Source: Archegozetes longisetosus (taxonomy: Eukaryota; Arthropoda; Arachnida; Sarcoptiformes; Trhypochthoniidae). From it: 64,000 nt of DNA. Where the stretch lies: positions 310,001-374,000 of the forward strand of contig JAEMBT020000002.1 in NCBI GenBank assembly GCA_018873245.2, given 5' to 3'. The notes below the pieces were generated by a model. That model was not told where the DNA came from, made no database searches, and saw nothing but the letters and a program-made list of their open reading frames with translations. Of this stretch, positions 12,360 through 24,633 are shown one piece after another. How positions within the stretch are numbered: the stretch's first letter is position 1; each line of letters begins with the position of its first letter. The translations under genes and the position numbers were made by a program.

Positions 12360-14573
12360 TTGATTGTAAATACGTTGGTGGTTGTCAGTCAATTCAATTA
12401 TTGGGTTGCAATCTTAATTGAACGAGTTTTGCGTACATATTTCTCAACTTATGGTCCGATTGAGAAGTTTGTTTAGTGGCGGCAAAAGTGAAGTATTAGT
12501 TTTCGTCATCAACTCATATAATTATTTAAAGTGATGAGCAATTGATCCGTAATCAAGTACCATTTATATCCGCTCGAAGTGGTTGTACCGCAAAATATGT
12601 CATCGATCAACCATAGTTGGGATAAACACTTTACAGAAGGCTATAACTTGAATCTTACGACAAATGTTGCGTCCAACGAGAGGAAGACTAAGCTTAATAA
12701 ATCTGGTCTTTACGTCAATAGATGCGAGTTGTACAATTGGATTAAAACAGTCACCATTGACAAGAGGTATTAATTAGCGTATTTTATCTAATTTCTATGC
12801 CTTTATTATTTTTGAAAAGTTTGTCTGAATAACTGTATTTTTTTCACATAACAATTCGTATAAATGTTTTTGATTTTGATTTACTTCAGTCAACTTATAA
12901 ATGAAGTCGTGAAGGCAACAAATATTGAGCAGCAAATGCAAGTTTTATTAAACAACGTTTTACTGAACGAAACGGATTACGTAAACCGGGTCAGACTTAA
13001 ACAAAAATTAGAACAAATCCTATTTACAAATGACTTTCAGTGCGTTCTCCATTTTGTGGGCTCAACAGTCAATAAACTAGGATTTCGTGATTCAGACATC
13101 GACTTATTCATAGAACTAAAAGGAAGAAAGTATTCAGAAACAGATAGAATTAGTTTTGAAGAAGCGATGCCTTTATTAACACAAGTTCAACACATATTCA
13201 AAAGAAGTTTCAAGTGTTTCGTACCAAAACCGATTCCAAGTATTCGCTGTCCAATAGTTAGATTAGATTTTAAACAGATGTCCCAAGACTTCAAAACTAA
13301 CGGTATTGTTTGTGATCTCAGTCTAAGCAATGGTTTGGGTCTACAAAACTCGAAACTGATTCGTGTTTTCTGTGATATCGAGCTTCGCTTTCAACAGTTA
13401 GCAGTTATATTGAGATACTGGGCAAAACTCAATGGTTTTATTGGTAGCAATGAAATGTCGAGCTACGCGTTTACACAATTAGTTATATTTTTTTGCCAGA
13501 ACTTAAGTCCACCGCTTCTACCAACTGTCGACTATTTAAGACAGTTGACCTCAGAAACACTTATTATCGACGGATGGGATTGTAGTTTTTGTGATAACGT
13601 CTCTCTCATTCAGGAAAATCAACAAAACAAGGAATCTGTTTTTGATCTATTGCAGAAATTTTTTGTGTTTTACTCTGCATTTGATTTCACGACTCAAGTT
13701 ATTTGCCCTAAAACTGGTTTATCTCAACATAAAACTAATTTTGTTTCAATCGATAGCTCTGAAGATGAATTATCTACCTTTAAACTGACATCAATTTGCT
13801 GTATTCAAGACCCGTTTAATTTGTCTCACAATTTAACAGCAAATTTGAGGCCAAAGATTTTCCATAAGTTTATCGAATATCTAAAATATATTTCAATGAA
13901 TTCAAAAGTAATTTTCAAGCCTACTAAAGAAGACATTCATAAGAATAGTAAGAGTAGTCATTGGGGTATAAGTCATATTATCACTGAACTTGATCCAACA
14001 AATGGTTACGTATTTCCCGAAAATTTTATTGGTTCCGTAAATTTAGACTTGGTTTTAAGCGCAACCGAATCGAAGCTGACTTTGAATGATATTATTCAAA
14101 TGATGGCTAATAATTTAACTGATTTAATGGTATTTTTGTTGCAAAACGTTTATAAAATTGATTTTCTGTTACTCGGGAAATGGGATATTATTATTGACTC
14201 GTTGTCGCCTTTCGCCGAATTTTATGTGAAGATTCGTGGACGTGACTTCCAGGTCATTGATTTTATGATTAGGGATTCGATTCAATCAGAACTTAATGAC
14301 GAGCATTTACAAATGAACTATTTTCATAGAGAAAAAGCGGTGACTGACAAAATTATCGAAAAGTTTGATTCAAGTAATGATATCATTCCCATTCATTGCC
14401 AGTTTGTTCTTGTTATGAATTGTCGGGTCTCTTTTCCCACTTTTGAAATAGCAATCGTTGAGGTAAAGCCGACTTTCGATTTTGGTAAAGGCGTTATTGA
14501 TTTTATAAAGAGAATCATTGTGTGTGCTGCTCATCAACAGAAACTATTAACTGTTAATAAGGATTTCATTTAA
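12360..14573 (+). CDS. TUT1: TUT1/Star-PAP-like terminal nucleotidyltransferase, disrupted RRM
   Basis: The last exon (12890-14573) is fully open and joins the preceding exon (ending 12766) in phase 2. It encodes the nucleotidyltransferase core: HFVGSTVNKLGFRDSDIDLF carries the GS motif and first two catalytic Asp, and VCDLSLSN the third. A PAP-associated domain follows (YWAKLNGFIG, SSYAFTQLVIFF), then IDGWDCSF and QDPFNLSHNLTANL. The last two blocks are diagnostic of TUT1, the nuclear enzyme that oligouridylates U6 snRNA, rather than mitochondrial PAP. Upstream, 12360-12580 spells an RRM (KYVGGC, RTYFSTYGPIEKF, SEVLVFV) but needs four successive +1 shifts. ATG 12597 (NMSSINHSW) could start an RRM-less protein. 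Either the RRM is decayed or the sequence is locally wrong. Confidence 0.8.
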
Positions 14574-16482
14574 TACTATTCAACTGAAATCAATTTTTCT
14601 TTGGATTAAGTTACTAATTTCATTGCACTTTGTACTCAATTTTTTTTATTTTAAACACCTTTGTATAAAAATAAATAATCTTTAATATAGTTACGTCTTA
14701 GACTCACTACTTATCTATTAATTGCATAAATTAAGACTGAATCTACATTTTTGTTTTGTATTTGTGAAAAAAGGAATGCACTTGTTTTAACTAATTTTCA
14801 GAAATCAATTTAGTTTGATTAAACAAAATTAATAATAAACTTTTAACTTGTTCTCATGTTGAGTAACTGAATCCGTCCTGATTCGACTTGTATTTAACTA
14901 ATAGCTTATTATCGGGATGCCAACTTGACCACTAAAAGTGGCGAACAACCAAATGCGATCTAGAGGTTATTGATTGAACAAAGCTAGTTGAATGCAAATT
15001 ATTTAAATAGAATCAGTACAATCTAACGATAATGAAACGTAATCAAAAATGATGTTTAAGAATTTTATTCAACTCTAAACTTAGAAAAGGCTTTACTTGA
15101 AATTGAAAATTATTCAAAATAATCACTCGAACCATATGACTAGGTTCAATTGCAATGATTGCGATATGACCAAAGCACTGAATTGAACAATAATTGAGAT
15201 CAGAATAGAAAAGACGCGCCTTATATAATCTCATCAAATATTGACATGAGCTAAAGAATTGTTACGCAGAGGCGAAAAATGTATACACTCTGGTGAATGC
15301 ACGATATAATACAGTAATACAAGCGCTACTGAGAAATGACACAAAATTGATTTTCCTTTTCCGGGAAAATCGATTTTTCGTCATCACAAGACATATGTTG
15401 CCAACACCAGAAATCATATCATATATTAATATTGAGCTAAAAGTTATCTCTAATGGATGGTAAGTAATTAGTCTGTTTTATAGTTTTACAATTTTATCAA
15501 TTAAATTGATGTGACGCTAGGCTTTGGTATGAAAATTCGCTAAGTATTAGTGAATAGAAATGTGTACATCTCATTCGATATACACAATGTGTGTTAGGTT
15601 ATTGCTAGCATAGCGTTATTGTAAAGACAGTTTCTATTGATTTTTCGGATAATAATTTGTAATTTTTTTCTACCAACGATACCAAAAATTTGAATGTATA
15701 CACAGCTCTTATGCTTCCTACACTTAGTTTCATACATATTTCGAGTGATATCTCGTTTCAAATTTGCAAAATGTTGTCTACAATTCTTATTTATCTTGAC
15801 CTCTATTAATGAATGGTAAACAAGTTTTCATTGTTTATCTACTGACGAGTTCAAATCTAAAAATGATTTTTTTCATAATTGCATAATGCTTTTAAAATGA
15901 TTTTTAGATTCGCCTAAAATTGGAAACTCACAGCAATCGCAACATTTAAAACACTTTTAATGCTCAAACTTAATTACCTCACCAATAAAGAAGAAAATCA
16001 AATCCTATCGGTTGTTAAATGCTCAAAAGTTCAAATGGAAAATAAACAGTTCAATACGAATTATGAAATTGTCGGAAACTTCAATCATAAGTGTTCGACA
16101 TAGCGTGAGATATTAGCAATAAAAGCAAAGCAATTTACAAAATACTGTCATCAAATTAATTTAAAAATCATATCAAATGCTTTTCGAGTCAACGATAAAT
16201 CATTTATCACTTAATTGCAATGAACTCATTAAACTGCAATACATACCAACTCTTCCACACGTGCTTTCAGGTGATCTAATCTTTAGTAATTTTCTAGTAA
16301 AATAATTAGCATAAGTAAAATGTAATTTGCTTTATTCATATTCTAATGATTCTGAGAACTGAATTACTTTACTTTCAAACGATTGCCAGTCAGGCTCGGG
16401 CTTCTCAGGCTAAACCTTAAGTGCTTAGCCTAAGAATAAACCTAAGTCTGCTCTGCATTCTAGAGAAGGGCTTTCCAGGGTC
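14574..16482. other. Intergenic, no gene seen
   Basis: AT-rich spacer. The 64-codon ORF at 15043-15237 (-) has no motif. Around 15355-15385 there is a small palindromic stretch (tttccgggaaaatcgattttt) of unknown meaning. Confidence 0.4.
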
Positions 16483-17558
16483 ATAACGTACTCGGATAAA
16501 AATCCGCACAAATTTCAATTGATTGTAAAATAATAAAATAATTATAGTATAATGTCAAAATTTGGCTAAAACTTAAACCAATTATTGAATATTAAAGGGT
16601 AATTTTTATTTAAACATATGAGCGAGTATTTGGCTACAATACCACTTTTTGCAAGGATACCCCTAAATGTGTAATGGAAATCAATATAATTCAAAATTAT
16701 ATAAAAATTTTGAAAATTTTATCCTCTCTTCTCAGTTATTTCACAATAATTTTATGTAATTTATTATTGTTAATAAGTAACTATTAGGTTTTTTCGTTTT
16801 TTAATGATAAATTTTGATATTTCTTGATAACTAATGATTAATTTAGGGGCATTCTGTGATCAATCTTTTGATCAAAAGTGCTTGTATTGAGTATCAAAGT
16901 GCTCGTCTCGTCGAGAGCTTTCCAATGATATATGTGTCGGTATGGTTTAGAATCGGGAGCGACCGAAAAGGGACGCCTTAAATAGACCAAAATCGAGACA
17001 ATAACTTTATCGATGCGCTTCGATTTTTTGTCTCTCTTTTTTATTATGATGAATATTTTAACTTTTCTTTCATTGTTAAATGATCATCAATATTTTATTT
17101 ATAATATTATAGAAAAATTTAAATTTTTAACTTAATCGATACAAAATTGCAGTCCCTTTTCTTAGTGTTATCCTTAAATTTCTTCGATAAGTTTGATGAC
17201 CATTTTTAAGGTAACTTGAAATAAATTTTGTTAATATTTTCGATAATTTATATTCCCTTATATCTGAACTATAAATTCTGATCATTTTAGAAATTTTGAA
17301 ATGAATTTAAATGAGTAAAATTAAAAATTTTGAATGATGCCAGTTTTTAAAACGAAAATTTCCAAACACTTTTTCGAGGTTATTCGCTTTAAAATTACGT
17401 AACACTTTTCTTTATATGAATATTTTTAAAAATCTTTTACTGTTATAGAGAATAGAAAATTCTCTTTTAATTGATATATAAATCACATATCTTTTTAAGC
17501 TCAAAATATTTTTTAAAAGTTTTTAAACTTTTTGCGGATTTTTATCCGAGAACGTTAT
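16483..17558. mobile_element. Non-autonomous TIR element, copy 1 (1,076 bp)
   Basis: The ends are ataacgtactcggataaaaa at 16483 and its reverse complement ending at 17558 (right-end variant ataacgttctcgg), with tccgc completing about 25 bp of TIR. Each TIR contains a small self-complementary core, cggat-aaaa-atccg. The dinucleotide tc flanks both sides, compatible with a 2-bp target duplication. No ORF is present. The shorter copy at 29962-30650 has the same termini, lies in the opposite orientation and matches internally (for example gagcgagtatttggctacaa and the tcgatgcgcttc block). Confidence 0.85.
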
Positions 17559-17980
17559 TCTTCCCGGAAAGAATCAATTTCATTCGCCAAGATCCCGAAA
17601 TTTTTTAAGCTAAAATTTTATTGAAAATTTCAATAAGATCTCAATAATTCAGTTCTTGAATAGTAAAACTATTACATACTTTTAATATAAACAACTACTT
17701 TATAAGAAAAATTGCACTTCTAATGAGCAAGCTTTCAATAAGTTTTGACATGAAATATTTTTGTAGTCTATTGATAACAAGTCCCTAAAGCGTTAAGCCT
17801 TCTTTTCAATTAGTATTAGTGACATCCGCACGCATAAAAATAGTTTTCATTTAAATTAGCATCATTATTGTTATTTTCAATATTTTGATGATTAGCCAGA
17901 ATCCTTGACACCTCTCTGCTCAATTCTGTAACATAAATAAGTAGACATTTCTCAATTCAATTTTAGTATATTTTGTAGAG
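17559..17980. other. Spacer upstream of OST-alpha-like gene
   Basis: AT-rich, with no feature that can be supported. It presumably contains the promoter of the transporter gene, but no core element stands out. Confidence 0.35.
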
Positions 17981-19311
17981 ATGGGAAGGTTTGGCGACTT
18001 TCTACTGGTAATCAGCGGCTTAATCACGACATTAATTACGTTAATATTCATTGAAGAGACAATCCGTCTTTACAAACACTGGCCTTTGAGGTCCTACTGC
18101 ACAGCAGTTGGCACTCTTGCAGTCTTCCCAGTAATAATCAAATTTAAATGTTATCAATAATTGAATGCCTAAGTATGACTAAAATAGACACAAAACTATA
18201 AGACCTACGAAATTTGTTTTTAACTAATTAAACCTTGTCTAAGCTTTAGTTCTAGTTGTTTTGTTCTTTTGGTCAAACGCTTCACATAACAACTTAACCA
18301 ACTAATCGAAGTTTAAATAATTAACCAGTTAATCACTTGTTTTTGTGTCATACTATTATCTTAATAGATCTCTTCGTTATGTTTTTTCTTGACTCTATTG
18401 ATGCCCCGCGCACACGATGTAAATACAACTACAGCTACATTATACCAACCCTTGTCTTTAGTGCTATTTTACAAACTTGTCATAAGTTACTTTGGTCGCG
18501 AAGAGACTCTTAAGCAGACCCTCGAAGGACAACAGATGCCATTAAAAGGGCCACCGTTATATCGGTTTTGTGTTTGTCTTCCAAATGCTTCGATGAACAA
18601 GTAAACAATGTGAAGTTTTGCAGTTTGAGTGGTTCGACATTAAGTCATTAGTTTTCTCTATAATTAGGAAATTGTATTATTTGATGAAGGCTTGTATCTA
18701 TCAATTATTTATGGCACCCTGTTTTCTATACTTCGTCATGGGGGTATCGAGTAAAACTGGAGTTTACGTAGCTGGTCAGGTATTTTAATAATTAATTAAC
18801 TAATTATCTGATATGTGAGAGTTGTAGTGAAAACGAGCATCAAGTGTTACATTTGATTAAACTTAGTTTTCAAATTAAACAACTTAGATGTATATTTTAT
18901 TGATAGCAGCAAAAAGTTGACCAACTTTCAAAGTTACTCTTAAATATTTTGTTTGAATAGTTTTCGTTTGAGAACGCAGCAGTCTATATACTGGTTCTGG
19001 GGGCCATTTCGTTCTGTGTTGGAATATATTCTCTTGAGATTTATTATAAGATGACACAATCAGTATTACCTGGTTTTTATATCAGAAGTAAATACTATAT
19101 ATTGCAGCTATTTTTTGTTATCACTCGTTTTCACGTAATCATATTTGACTATCTCGGAAATAATGAATACCTTCCTTGTGAGCCACCCGTCTCTTCGTTT
19201 GTTTTTGGACTTTGTGAGTGCTTTTACATTTTTCCTAAAGCTTTACTCAATTTTACTAATATTTTGTCTATCTATAAAAAAGTGAAAACTTTCATTCATA
19301 AGCTGTTATGA
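17981..19311 (+). CDS. Organic solute transporter alpha-like (SLC51A family)
   Basis: Four exons: 17981-18130, 18368-18600, 18668-18779 and 18961-19311, with phases 0, 2 and 0 matching at each junction. The predicted protein has 281 residues. Diagnostic blocks of the Solute_trans_a (OST-alpha/TMEM184) family are RLYKHWPLRSYCTAVGTLAV at the end of TM1, a PRAH motif, LKGPPLYRFCVCLP and the C-terminal transmembrane pair (QLFFVITRFHVIIFDYLG). About seven membrane helices can be placed. In vertebrates OST-alpha works with the single-pass OST-beta to export bile acids and steroid conjugates. The substrate here is unknown. The protein is somewhat shorter than the usual 330-350 residues, mainly at the N-terminus. 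Confidence 0.85.
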
Positions 19312-19496
19312 AATTTGAGGCAAGTTTGATTTGATCCTTGACCCAAAGTTTTTTCTTTCAAACAGACATCAGAAGTTCTTTATTACTGATTGAGTCATTA
19401 CTATTCTCTCTGTGGGCACGTTATATATTTCTAAAACTGGCACCAAATCGACAATTAGAGGCCTGCGAATCAATGGCAGACTCAATGACATGACAT

Positions 19497-19679
19497 TCAA
19501 TAGTCCGAAGCGACTACGGGACGCATAATACTAATAATAATGACTGTATAAATAATGAGAACAGTCAGCATTACATAAGAATTGATCAACTTTGTCATAG
19601 TAGCCACATATCTAATAGCACTCATTGTGTTGAACAGACTGTCTGAAACTATTATCCAGTTTCGCAGTTTATAATCCAC
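19497..19679 (-). CDS. Possible small single-pass membrane protein
   Basis: A 60-codon frame, convergent with the OST-alpha-like gene. First in-frame ATG at about codon 19 (MSAIRYVATM). It has one strong hydrophobic helix (YVMLTVLIIYTVIIISIM) and a short polar tail. No homology is recognised, and it could be a fragment or chance ORF. Its position beside an OST-alpha gene is only suggestive. Confidence 0.25.
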   Translation of the reverse strand: MDYKLRNWIIVSDSLFNTMSAIRYVATMTKLINSYVMLTVLIIYTVIIISIMRPVVASDY

Positions 19680-20449
19680 TAGTTCGTAGGATAGTGATCA
19701 ACTTTTACAACAAAAAGCATATTCAATCATAAGAAAGTTGTTTCCTATTTCACAATTTATTTATTTATATAGAAGTTTTTTTATTTATTTCGAACAATAT
19801 ATTGTAAATATACTCGAGACGACAATTAGACAATTTTTTTCACGTCTTTATATAGTAATCTAGACTTCAAATTTGACATTAGATTAAACTATGAAATGTT
19901 AAAAGTACAAAAAGTCATTAACGCTTAGTGTGTTTTATTTGTTGTTAAGCCAATTCATTTATGATAGTTGTTAAGCTCTTAAAACAAAACTTAACCAAAG
20001 TACATTTGTTGTGCATTAAAGGAGTAAATTTGTCAAAAATTGTAAAAGATTAAACGTTTACACTTAAAAAAATGCATTAGAAAAACAAACTCAAACTGTC
20101 AATATGATAGTCAACTTGACTGAATCTATTTGCAAAATAACAAATTTGGCTCAAATAATGAGCGACTATATGCGACTTGTGTTATGCAGTGAAGGATGTA
20201 TGTGTTAAATGTTTCTTACTTTCAACTTTACGTAAGATTGAGTTAAACTTGTAAAAAGTTGAATGTATTTCGAAAAAACACATTTTCAGTATGCATTTAA
20301 ATAAATAAATTGACAAATTATTACTTTGGAGGTTACATTACATACAATAACTAGTGCTAAGAACAAGTGAACTTTCATCTAGAGTTTTATTGAAACTTTA
20401 ATCAAAATTGAAATTATCATTTTTAAACAGATTGTTCAGCGAACTAACT
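19680..20449. other. Intergenic, no gene seen
   Basis: AT-rich spacer between convergent transcription units. Nothing supported. Confidence 0.4.
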
Positions 20450-21532
20450 TTACGGATGCTTCACAGCAATCATTTGCCACAATCTGTTAACAATTTCAAT
20501 CTGTTCCTCGCCATTAACTGATCTCTGTTGAACTTTTGTGCATCGCTCCTTAAAAATTAATCGCTTTAATAACCTGTCGATTTCTTCATTGAGACCATTA
20601 TTAGAAGTTGAGTAATGTTTATACCACTTGACCGGTATATTTATATACTCTATGGAAAATGTAAGAACTTATTGATATAAATTGCATTCAAATAGAAAAT
20701 AAAGTCAACTAAATCTTAAACTTGAAACAACTGTAAGACTTGATGTTATTTTGGTATCTTTGTTAAGTGTGATGAAAAAACATACTTTCTGTATATAACT
20801 TCTCTGACATAACGATCTTTGGTTCCCAATAATCGATTTGAATTGTGCTAAAACCTGCATCTCTTAGAGCCATAGTCCAGCCACCAATAAATTGTTGTTC
20901 TGTTGGGTAGGGCACTAATTCAAAAGCCTTTTTCTTCTCATTGACAGATAACTGTTGAAAAATGTCACCGTCGTAAAGAATGTTAGCCACAAGTATACCA
21001 TTTCGTGATAGTAGCGTTGATATATTATAAGCAGCACTTTCTTTATCCCAAATCCACGCCATCGCGTAGTTAGTGAACACTATTGAGGCTTTTCCTGAAA
21101 TTTTTTTTAGTCTTTCGTCAAATTGATTCCATTTGGCACCAAAATCTTGAACGATATAATCAATTTTTGGAGTGCAATTATACTTTTTTGCAAAACCAAT
21201 CATTTCTGGATCGATATCACAACCAAAAATGCGATCGCAATCTATTTGATTCAATAATTTTGTTGTTGATCCGGTGCCGCACCCAATATCAATAATTGTA
21301 CCGAATCGGCTTTCAAAATGAGTAAAAAGTATTTAAATGCATTCAAATGAATAATGAATAATGCGTTGCTAATTGTCAGTACATTTTGTATTAATTGATT
21401 ACTAGATTAGTAGATTTTTTAACATGTTACTCACTTATTATTTCGGTTCATTCTATTGACTCTTTCGATTAGTTTAGTGGCTGGAAGTATAGAGTCCGTA
21501 AAATCATTATAAACATTTGGATCGAATTGCAT
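20450..21532 (-). CDS. JHAMT-like class I methyltransferase 1
   Basis: Three exons: 21532-21435, 21309-20786 and 20649-20450, with introns in phase 2 and phase 1, giving 273 residues from the first ATG (MQFDPNVYND). SAM-binding motif I is IIDIGCGTGSTT. The acidic end of beta 2 is GCDIDPEMIG, and the post-II region is FTNYAMAWIWD. The layout matches Methyltransf_11/25 enzymes related to insect juvenile hormone acid O-methyltransferase. The substrate cannot be read from the sequence, and mites are thought to use methyl farnesoate-type sesquiterpenoids. It is one of three head-to-tail paralogues with identical intron positions. No frame problems. Confidence 0.85.
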
Positions 21533-22855
21533 TCTCTCTCGTTTATTGTAAATTAAGACTGAAAAATTTGTTGTCTGTGGTCCGTCACAATAATTTGGTT
21601 AAATGAATAGAACGCATAATTACTCTATTTTTTATACACCAAATCGTAAATAAGATAAAGATTATCTATCATCTCATACGAAGCATTTTTTTCTACGCTT
21701 TGCGAATCAATTTTTGTAAATACAAATATTTGTTATAAGAGTTTGTGATAATCAGTACAACTATTGAGTGAACTTTTGCAAACCAATAGTTTTAAATTGC
21801 TCACAATTAAATACTGATGTTTAAGGTACAACATTTTCTATTTGGTCCTTAATCTCATCAAACAATTAACTTATTTAGGAAATTTTCAAAATTATAAAAC
21901 CATTATAGATTTGCAAACAATGTCAGTTCCAAGAACTGAGTGATCGCCCAAAATTTGATGAAAGAGTCGTGAAAACTGCGACTAGAAGTACAATCGATTT
22001 GTCTTAAAGTCTGAGAGAAACATGAGCTTACAAACATCTAAATTGACTCAATATCTTATAATATAATGCTTGCGTTGTGACACAGGATCAATCATTGAGT
22101 TTATAGCGCTTATAATTTGAAATTGTATTTGGTTGAGCGCAAACTTTTTCACTATAATTGTGCCACAGATACATAGTTAAAACAATGACTCATCTGAGAC
22201 AACCAAAATAAGTTGTTTGCTACAAAAGCCTATCAGAATCTACTGATCTGATTAGAACATCAGGCTCTTGTTGTTTACGCGTTTAGTTTTGACACCTGCG
22301 AACACTTTTTGTTGCGTTATAATCAGTAAATACTGAGAATTGTTGTCTGAGGCATATTTGAATAAATTGCAAATACTTAGTCGTAACAAAAACAGCACAA
22401 ACAAAGTTGCACTCGACCCATACAAATGAGTCAATTATTGAAATGTTTTCACTCAACAAGTCTATTCTCTTTTGAGAGCCTAATAAGTAACTGTTTAGAT
22501 TCAAATTCGAACCCAAATACAACATTCAATTCCGATCGTTAAAGCTTGAAAAAAGCTGTTAACTTTATTATAGTTAGCTTTGTTAAACTTTAGTTCATTT
22601 CAAACTTGGTAATTGGAGCGTCGAAGGCGTCGCTCGTTTTAAGTTTTCATTTAGTTTATCATATGGTTGAGTTGATTTCAATTTGGACTAAGTTTATTAT
22701 TAGAATCATAATTCATACTTGAATATTTCGACTATTAAGTCAACAAAAGTACCTGATATATTGAAAAGTTAAAACAATTAGCCAAGCTTTATTAGTCAGT
22801 TTTTATCATTTTAATTAGACAAAATAGTAGGAATATTCGTGAAATGGTCATTAAA
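21533..22855. other. Spacer between methyltransferase genes 1 and 2
   Basis: AT-rich. Overlapping short frames at 22252-22525 (-) have no motif and are not supported. Confidence 0.4.
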
Positions 22856-23969
22856 TCATTTGCTCACAACAAAATTCCACAGTTCCTGTTGTATTTGAAT
22901 CAAGTCTTCGCCATTCAATGACTTTTCCTCCAATTTCTTGATGCGATCAGTCATAATCAACCTTTTCAACAATTCATCGATATCGACATCGGAATCGTTT
23001 TGAATCAGAAATTTTTTATACCATCTTATAGGAATTTTGATGAATTCTGTGTTCGAACATTTATCAAATTTTTGTATTACTTCTTATAATATTCGTAAGT
23101 TTAACAAACCTTCGGTATAGTATTTTTCGGGATATATAGATGTTGGTTCCCAGTATTTGACTTGAATACGACTCAAACCAGCATTCTTGAAGGCTGCAAT
23201 CCATCGCCCGACCACTTCTTGTTCTGTCGGATATTTGAGTATCTTTTCTGACATCTCCCTTTCATGTTCGCTTAAGTGCCGGTAAATATCTCCACAATAC
23301 AAAACATCAACCACAATAATGCCATTGCGCGATAATAGCAGTGAAAAATTTTTGGCCACTTTCTCGATATCCGAAATCCAGTGCAAGGCATAGTTAGAAA
23401 AAATAACTGAAACCTTTCCAGCCAGTTTCCGAAGTTTTTCATCCCATAGTGTCCAGTCACAACTTATATCTTGAACGATATATTCTGTGTTTTTTATTTG
23501 ATTATTGGTTTGCGCAAATTTGATCATATCAGGATCGATGTCAACACCGATAATACGATCATATTTTAGTTGTTCAGATAAAAATCTGCACGTATTTCCT
23601 GAACCACATCCAACGTCTAGTATGACAGAGAACGACCTATAATTACAAAATAGACGTTATGGTAAATCTAGTGAAAGCTTGTTTAACGTGAATCTAAAGT
23701 TTGATCGCATACTCGCGTCAACAATGATTAGTTTTTAACAAACGTTTGGCTCTATTAATATCTGACATTTTGTTCGATCATTAGTGAAAATTGATGTCAG
23801 GTTAATGATAAATGCTGCGTCATTCAATCGTTTAATTTACTGTACATCATACAAATAGCGAAACTTACTTCTTTTCTGGATTACTGGCATTTATCTGTTT
23901 TATCAGTTCTTTTGCAGGTTGTATGGCATCAAAACTTGTTGCCTCGTAACTCGAAGGATCGAAATCCAT
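22856..23969 (-). CDS. JHAMT-like class I methyltransferase 2
   Basis: Three exons: 23969-23869, 23636-23110 and 23046-22856, with the same intron phases (2, 1) as its neighbours. 272 residues from MDFDPSSYEAT. Motif I is VILDVGCGSGNTCRF. The beta-2 acidic residues are in GVDIDPDMIKFA, and IFSNYALHWISD occupies the post-II position. The C-terminal exon ends with EELLKRL-type helices (IDELLKRLIM). The coding frame is intact throughout. Substrate unassigned. It lies in a tandem array, so it most likely arose by local duplication. Confidence 0.85.
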
Positions 23970-24633
23970 TTGAACAGTAATTGAAATAGCTTGAAAACTT
24001 GGTTTTAACAATTGATTTAACCCTCATTAAAATAAGTGTTCCATTTTGCTTCAGTCAGTATTATCCAAATCGATTATCATATCATTAGTACAATTTCACA
24101 GTAAAAGGTTCAGATCAATGTTTACGTTAGGTTACTATCATTAGAAGTGATCAGTACAGTCGTAAATGGCTTATCAATGCCGCTGTGTAAACACTAGTAT
24201 TTTTTATTTGTTTTCCTGTAATTCGTGGAACGAATAATAGCTTCAAATTTGATGCAATAGTTATTATTATGTTTTTTCAATGTTTCCAAGAAATGCTTGT
24301 CGTTGCAAACATTCAAATCAATTGACTAGATATTGAATAAAAGTTAGGCTCATAGAGAAGACTACACAGCAAGGTTGTTTTGCAATCAGGTCTCTCATAA
24401 CCTCCTCTCACTCAATATGATAGAGTCCTCGTAACACATATTTGGTTGCAATTTTTAGTGATTTATTCAATGTCAGCATTTATCACATAATTATCAATAC
24501 AGACAAATCTAGTCGATAAAAGTTACAACAACTTTAAATTCTTAGCAAATATAATTCATATTCTGAAAATGTGACAAGGTTTATAAATGGTTTTCAAACA
24601 AAAATACTTTATTTTGTCAACATATAGTTATTG
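23970..24633. other. Spacer between methyltransferase genes 2 and 3
   Basis: AT-rich, no feature supported. Confidence 0.4.

Noticed and set aside
12360-12766. Programmed +1 frameshifting at stops as the explanation for the broken RRM
   Set aside because: Any +1 insertion produces this pattern, and other genes in the window show single indels. No slippery signal distinguishes it, so it is kept only as a remote option.
15355-15385. Short palindromic stretch around tttccgggaaaatcg
   Set aside because: Too short and isolated to assign as an operator or element end.
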